A stretch of 18,457 nt of DNA from an uncultured Clostridia bacterium (GTDB lineage: Bacteria; Bacillota; Clostridia; TANB77; CAG-508). The notes beneath the pieces were generated by a model, which did no database searches, was not told where the DNA came from, and saw only the letters and a list, made by a program, of their open reading frames with translations. The position numbers and the translations under genes are program-made. This document shows positions 15,204 to 18,457 of this stretch, in pieces. The stretch covers positions 1 to 18,457 of the forward strand of contig CAKPRA010000035.1 in NCBI GenBank assembly GCA_934180065.1, written 5' to 3'. Numbering within the stretch: position 1 is the stretch's first letter; every line of letters begins with the position of its first letter.

Positions 15204-16382
15204 ATGAGTTATGCAATAGTTAGAAATGAAAAATTAACAAGAAATGAAGCAAAAGGCAGATATATTCACAATGAAAGAAAAACAAGAGGGCATACTAATA
15301 AAGATATTGATCCAACCAGAACATATTTAAACTACTATTTAAAGAACAACGAATTAAGTTATATAAAAGAATTTGATAAACTGAAAGAGGCAAATAAATT
15401 ACAAGGATATATAAAAAGCAATAGCATAATAATGTGTGAAATGATATTTACATCAGATAAGGAATTTTTTGAAAGAATAGGAGAAGAAGAAACGAAAAGA
15501 TATTTTGAAGAAAGCTATAAATTTGTATGTAATTATAAAAATTTAGGAGAAGAAAATATAATATCAGCAGTAGTACATAAAGATGAGGGAACACCACATA
15601 TGCATTTATTGTTTATGCCAGTGGTACATACAAAGGATAAAGAAGGAAATGCAATAGATAAAATATGCTCTCGAGATTTTTGGAAAGGACGAGATAGCTA
15701 CAGAACTCTACAAAATAATTTTTATGATTATATTACATCAAAAGGATTTGAACTAGAAAGAGGATTGCCTGTAGAAGAAACAGGAGCTAAAAATCAAAGA
15801 ATGGAAGATTTAAAAAGAATTACTAATTATGAGAATACTAAAAAGGTGTTAGAAAGTATCACAAAAGAACTTCCAGATGTACCAGATATAAATGATATTA
15901 AATTGATAAAACTAAATAAAGAAAAGATACAAAATGAAATTATAAAGCCAAAAGATACATTAATTAATGAGTTATATGATGAAAATATAAAATTACATAA
16001 AGAATTATGTAAACAAGTTGTTTTAGTTGATAAGGCAACTAAATATGAAAAAGAAAGAAATAAAATTCTTTCTGATAATGCAGAACTACATGCTCAGGTA
16101 GATAATATGAATGCTGAATATAAAGTAAAGGAAATGAATTTAGAATGGAAATATAAGAATAGGATTCACGATTTAGAAAAAGAAAACAAATATTTATATA
16201 AAGTAGTAGATAGATTTAAAGATACTATAGTCAAATTTATACAATGGATTTGTAAAAAGTTTGATATGGGTGCAGAAGATGAAGTGATTAAGAATTTTGA
16301 GAGAGAAACGGGAACATATTTAGATGCTGAAAAACAGATAAGGCAAGAAGAACATCGAAATGAATGGGATTTAGAGTTGTAA
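15204..16382 (+). CDS. MobV-family relaxase (plasmid mobilization / Mob_Pre)
   Basis: This 392-residue protein nicks oriT and pilots the transferred strand; as a mobilization protein it depends on a conjugation machine supplied by another element. The start is MSYAIVRNEKL and motif I is H22-N-E-R25, the position of the catalytic histidine of pMV158 MobM. NYYL follows. Motif III is H125-K-D127-E128-GTP-H132-M-H134, the metal-binding HxDE...HxH cluster. GFELERGLP closes the relaxase domain near residue 190. Residues about 235-340 form a long charged coiled coil, the usual dimerisation region. AAAAGGAGG lies 11 bases before the start. The length is normal for the family. It lies just after a matching oriT, and the immunity-like cargo follows. 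Confidence 0.93.
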   Translation: MSYAIVRNEKLTRNEAKGRYIHNERKTRGHTNKDIDPTRTYLNYYLKNNELSYIKEFDKLKEANKLQGYIKSNSIIMCEMIFTSDKEFFERIGEEETKRYFEESYKFVCNYKNLGEENIISAVVHKDEGTPHMHLLFMPVVHTKDKEGNAIDKICSRDFWKGRDSYRTLQNNFYDYITSKGFELERGLPVEETGAKNQRMEDLKRITNYENTKKVLESITKELPDVPDINDIKLIKLNKEKIQNEIIKPKDTLINELYDENIKLHKELCKQVVLVDKATKYEKERNKILSDNAELHAQVDNMNAEYKVKEMNLEWKYKNRIHDLEKENKYLYKVVDRFKDTIVKFIQWICKKFDMGAEDEVIKNFERETGTYLDAEKQIRQEEHRNEWDLEL

Positions 16383-16490
16383 GATTATATAAAAGCCATA
16401 ATTAAAAGAATATTTTGAAATTTGACTAAACGAGGAATTATTAAAAATAAGAAATTCAAACTTTGATTGTTTAGGAAGTCGATAGAGTGC

Positions 16491-16520
16491 TTTACAAAAA
16501 TTTTATAGTTATGATATATT
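16491..16520 (+). promoter_or_regulatory. Probable promoter of the cargo operon
   Basis: TTTACA (16491-16496) and TATATT (16515-16520) are spaced by 18 bases, about 70 bases upstream of the first small gene. It starts a new transcription unit after the relaxase gene. The rest of the 210-base spacer shows no gene. Confidence 0.5.
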
Positions 16521-16592
16521 ATACATAAATAGCGTTAAGATAAATTATAGTAAACATCAAAATAATGTAATTTTTGAAAGGCGGTAGAAAGC

Positions 16593-17024
16593 ATGGGATT
16601 ATTTGATATTTTTAAAAAGGATAAAAAGGAAAAGGTTGCGATTAATGATAATATTTTCGGAAATCTAACGTTAATTGATGAAGGCTGGATAAAATCTTTT
16701 GAAATGACATTGTTTGATAACAATTATGATATTGACTTAATTGTAGAAAATGATGAAAATGAGGAAGAAAGCATTTCTGAAAAGCCAAAAAATACGTATA
16801 TGAAATTTATGGAGGAACAAGTAAGAATAAGATCAGAAGTTGAAAAAATAATTACAGATAAGTATAGTTTTGTAGATAAGTCAGAAATTTTCAATAGTAG
16901 ACCATTGAGCATTAATTTTGAACTAAGTGGAATCGCAAAATTAACATGTTCAATAGGCAGTGAAGGCAGTGAAATAATTGAATTTGAACTCCTTCCACAG
17001 GTAAAATTCAGCAAAGTACTATAA
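16593..17024 (+). CDS. Small acidic protein, immunity-like (DUF6985-like)
   Basis: In this 143-residue protein a basic start, MGLFDIFKKDKKEK, leads into FGNLTLIDEGWIKSFEMTLFDNNYDIDLIV. An acidic stretch (ENDENEEESISE) and a helical part (NTYMKFMEEQVRIRSEVEKIITDKYSF) follow, then beta-rich residues. The order of an FG-x-L...GW strand pair, then ISE, then a helix ending in a Tyr resembles DUF6985-type proteins often found among immunity genes for polymorphic toxins. I recognise the pattern only weakly, and no toxin gene is visible. It is soluble, without a signal peptide. AAAGGCGGT precedes the start. It is the first of five closely spaced small genes. Confidence 0.6.
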   Translation: MGLFDIFKKDKKEKVAINDNIFGNLTLIDEGWIKSFEMTLFDNNYDIDLIVENDENEEESISEKPKNTYMKFMEEQVRIRSEVEKIITDKYSFVDKSEIFNSRPLSINFELSGIAKLTCSIGSEGSEIIEFELLPQVKFSKVL

Positions 17025-17064
17025 TCCAAATCTTAAGATATATGTAAGAAAGGAATTTGTAATT

Positions 17065-17271
17065 ATGGAAATAAATTATAAAGGAGTTCTATGCAGATTA
17101 GGAACATATAGAGTAAATGGAGAAGATAAACCAATATTATATTATATTTCTTCTCCAGATGATGAAACTATGTATAAAGCTGGATTCGAAGAATTGCATT
17201 ATGGATTATGGGGAAAAATATTAACAGATGAAGAATACAATGAAATTACTAAAAGAGAGGAAGAAAGATAA
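17065..17271 (+). CDS. Small hypothetical protein in the cargo operon
   Basis: This 68-residue protein is not assigned to a family. It reads as a compact beta-rich domain (YKGVLCRLGTYRVNGEDKPILYYISSPDDE) followed by an amphipathic, acidic tail (LTDEEYNEITKREEER). There is no signal peptide or membrane segment. AAAGGA lies about ten bases before the ATG. The stop TAA is directly followed by the ATG of the next gene, and the end of this gene (GAGAGGAAG) supplies that gene's ribosome binding site, so the two are translationally coupled. It may be complete or the remnant of a longer immunity-type protein. Confidence 0.6.
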   Translation: MEINYKGVLCRLGTYRVNGEDKPILYYISSPDDETMYKAGFEELHYGLWGKILTDEEYNEITKREEER

Positions 17272-17700
17272 ATGGAAAAAGTTTTTAAAGATGAGTTTAT
17301 GGAAATACAAACAGGAATGGTATCACTTTGTTTAGAGGCTCTTGAAGATGTAAATATAAAAGTGGACAAAGTGTATATATATGCTTTTTGTGATGAACAT
17401 GAGACATTTTTTAATACATTTTTTGAATATAATTCACAAATTGTATCTTTTAACAAACTAGGAGTATCTGATGATATAATAAATCGAGTTTTTTATTTAG
17501 GAATGGATGATACTGAAAAGATAGTTGATTTATGTAATGAATATAATAGATAGGCACCAATTCAATATAAATTAATATATGACATAAATACGAAAAGTTT
17601 TGATTCTAACTATGATTATGAGAATCTCGAAAATACAGAATTAGGCTGTGCAGGAGCTTTTATTGAATGGGAAAATGAAGTAAAAAATAATCTTAAATAA
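17272..17700 (+). pseudogene. Immunity-like protein (DUF600/YezG-like) with in-frame amber codon
   Basis: The frame is open for 93 codons, meets TAG at 17551-17553, and then stays open in the same frame for 48 more codons to TAA at 17698-17700. The part after the TAG continues plausibly as protein (PIQYKLIYDINTKSF, SNYDYENL, GAFIEWENEVKNNLK). Together the two parts resemble the YezG/DUF600 immunity type: VYIYAF with acidic residues, FFEYN, a helix, then a KLIYD strand ending in YDYE. The resemblance is moderate. Most likely a nonsense mutation has split a 142-residue gene. Readthrough or a base-calling error are alternatives. No ribosome binding site suggests a separate start after the TAG. 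Confidence 0.6.
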
Positions 17701-17716
17701 TTGGAAGGAGTCTGTA

Positions 17717-18025
17717 ATGACAGCAGAAGAATTTGTTAATAATTGTTATAAAGAAAAACAAGAAATGTTAAAAATATATTTTGATGCCCAAAAGGAGACA
17801 CAAGTAGGAAATCAAATAAGAAGCATTATTTCAAAAGGTATATCAAATGATGAGATAAAGAAATTACTAGATTCGGTTATGAACGAAGTGTTCTATACTA
17901 TTTTACTGGGATTAGATGGAGAAACATCATTGGGAGATATACAAATGCAATATAAATTATATGATGAAAATGATAATTTGTTAGATGGAATAGGAAGTTG
18001 TGCTTATGATGAATTTATGAATTAA
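17717..18025 (+). CDS. Small acidic hypothetical protein, immunity-like
   Basis: In this 102-residue protein a helical N-terminal half (TAEEFVNNCYKEKQEMLKIY) leads to TILLGLDGETSLG. A strand pair QMQYKLYDENDNLLD follows, with a short SCAYDEFMN end. The LGLDG-SLG-x-Q-x-YKLYDE-x-x-N order recalls small uncharacterised proteins found among toxin-immunity genes in Bacillota, but I cannot name the family. GGAAGGAG lies six bases before the ATG. It lies 16 bases after the end of the interrupted gene and probably shares its transcript. There is no signal peptide. Confidence 0.65.
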   Translation: MTAEEFVNNCYKEKQEMLKIYFDAQKETQVGNQIRSIISKGISNDEIKKLLDSVMNEVFYTILLGLDGETSLGDIQMQYKLYDENDNLLDGIGSCAYDEFMN

Positions 18026-18059
18026 GACTAATAATAAAAATTGAAAGGTGTGATATCGA

Positions 18060-18457
18060 ATGAATTACAAGTTTTATTTAATAGAAGATAATAGATTATT
18101 TTGTGTAGTCAACAATCAAACTTTTGAACTTATTAATAATAAATGGAGTAATTCTAGTAATAATGAAATAATGGACAGAATACTGGGATATGATTCAAGT
18201 GAACCATTTGATTCACCATACGCTATAGGTAATATGGAAACAATGTGTGCTCTTAAAGAATTAACACGAGAACAAGTTATTGAAGAATATGGAGTAACGG
18301 TCATTGAAAAATTAAAAGATTGTTTTACAAGGGGATTAATTGATAAGCTAAGTGCTGAAATGAAAGAGATATTGGAAAAAGAACTAGAAGCTGGAAATGA
18401 AATTGTTGAAACATATCAAGGTGGATTTACTAATGTTTCTGCAGAGCATATTTTTAT
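18060..18457 (+). CDS. Hypothetical protein in the cargo operon, cut by the window end
   Basis: An ATG at 18060 follows GAAAGGTG at ten bases and opens a frame that stays open to the end of the window (132 codons seen). The protein starts MNYKFYLIEDNRLFCVVNNQTFELINNKWSN, a beta-rich opening. It then has a helical middle (ALKELTREQVIEEYGV) and ends EKELEAGNEIVETYQGGFTNVSAEHIF. I do not recognise the family. Its spacing (34 bases after the previous gene), direction and acidic small-domain character place it in the same operon. Confidence 0.65.
   Translation, partial: MNYKFYLIEDNRLFCVVNNQTFELINNKWSNSSNNEIMDRILGYDSSEPFDSPYAIGNMETMCALKELTREQVIEEYGVTVIEKLKDCFTRGLIDKLSAEMKEILEKELEAGNEIVETYQGGFTNVSAEHIF

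Larger units (their letters stand above)
12427..18457 (+). mobile_element. Left part of a putative integrative and mobilizable element
   Basis: The homology of the glucan synthase stops at base 12426. From there on every gene belongs to accessory families: AlbA_2/GHKL regulator, helix-turn-helix replication-type protein with a repeat array, oriT, MobV relaxase, and an immunity-like cargo operon. All are on the plus strand. The left boundary is inferred from where the GH94 motif breaks. The right end and the integrase are not in the window. Alternatives are an integrated mobilizable plasmid, or an assembly join between a chromosome and a plasmid. Confidence 0.6.

Noticed and set aside
17551..17553. 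TAG read as an amino acid (recoding or pyrrolysine)
   Set aside because: TAG ends the NfeD and helix-turn-helix genes in this window, there is no methyltransferase context, and no stimulatory structure is evident.
16535..18304. Minus-strand open frames opposite the cargo operon
   Set aside because: They are shadows of plus-strand genes that have good ribosome binding sites and operon spacing.

Overview
The window is very AT-rich on both strands. Every credible gene has a Gram-positive type ribosome binding site (AGGAGG-like), and the families present (NfeD/SPFH pair, RqcH, MobV relaxase) suggest a low-GC Bacillota chromosome, probably a Clostridia-type, possibly gut-associated bacterium. No rRNA, tRNA or CRISPR array was seen.

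Left part (1-4764), chromosomal background. An XRE-type regulator, a translationally coupled nfeD/SPFH pair and rqcH all lie on the minus strand. The spaces between them are rich in repeats. A roughly 50-bp imperfect repeat occurs at 61-111 and 4271-4323, the second copy just upstream of rqcH. A roughly 38-bp motif occurs in opposite orientations on either side of rqcH (2477-2515 and 4563-4600). The second copy of that motif sits inside a 162-bp element (4460-4621) whose ends are 26-bp perfect inverted repeats.

Middle (4765-12456). One giant plus-strand gene encodes a membrane-bound cyclic beta-1,2-glucan synthase-like protein. It has a family-84 type glycosyltransferase with membrane segments, a glycoamylase-like domain, and a GH94 phosphorylase module. 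The reading frame follows the family up to the conserved GH94 motif NGGQYTH and then changes abruptly to unrelated sequence with a stop 12 codons after the His. I estimate that 200-300 C-terminal residues are missing. What follows is not a shifted reading frame of the same gene.

Right part (about 12427-18457), mobile element. In order it holds: an AlbA_2/GHKL-ATPase/winged-helix regulator; a 90-bp array of nine 10-bp repeats closed by a palindrome and a terminator; a small helix-turn-helix protein of the replication-initiator type; a strong terminator; a cluster of hairpins; a MobV relaxase; and an operon of five small acidic proteins that looks like an array of orphan toxin-immunity genes. 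The last of these runs off the window. Immediately before the relaxase is a site that reproduces the layout of the pMV158 oriT: three overlapping inverted repeats and TAGTATG/TTA in the nick loop. The relaxase carries the matching MobV catalytic residues (H22, HxDE...HMH). No integrase is visible and would be expected to the right.

Interpretation: an integrative and mobilizable element, or integrated mobilizable plasmid, appears to have inserted into the GH94 domain of the glucan synthase gene. It brings replication and mobilization functions plus a cargo of immunity-like genes. The most interesting parts are the precise junction, the oriT, the 10-bp array next to the putative initiator, and the immunity-like cargo operon, one gene of which has an in-frame amber codon.
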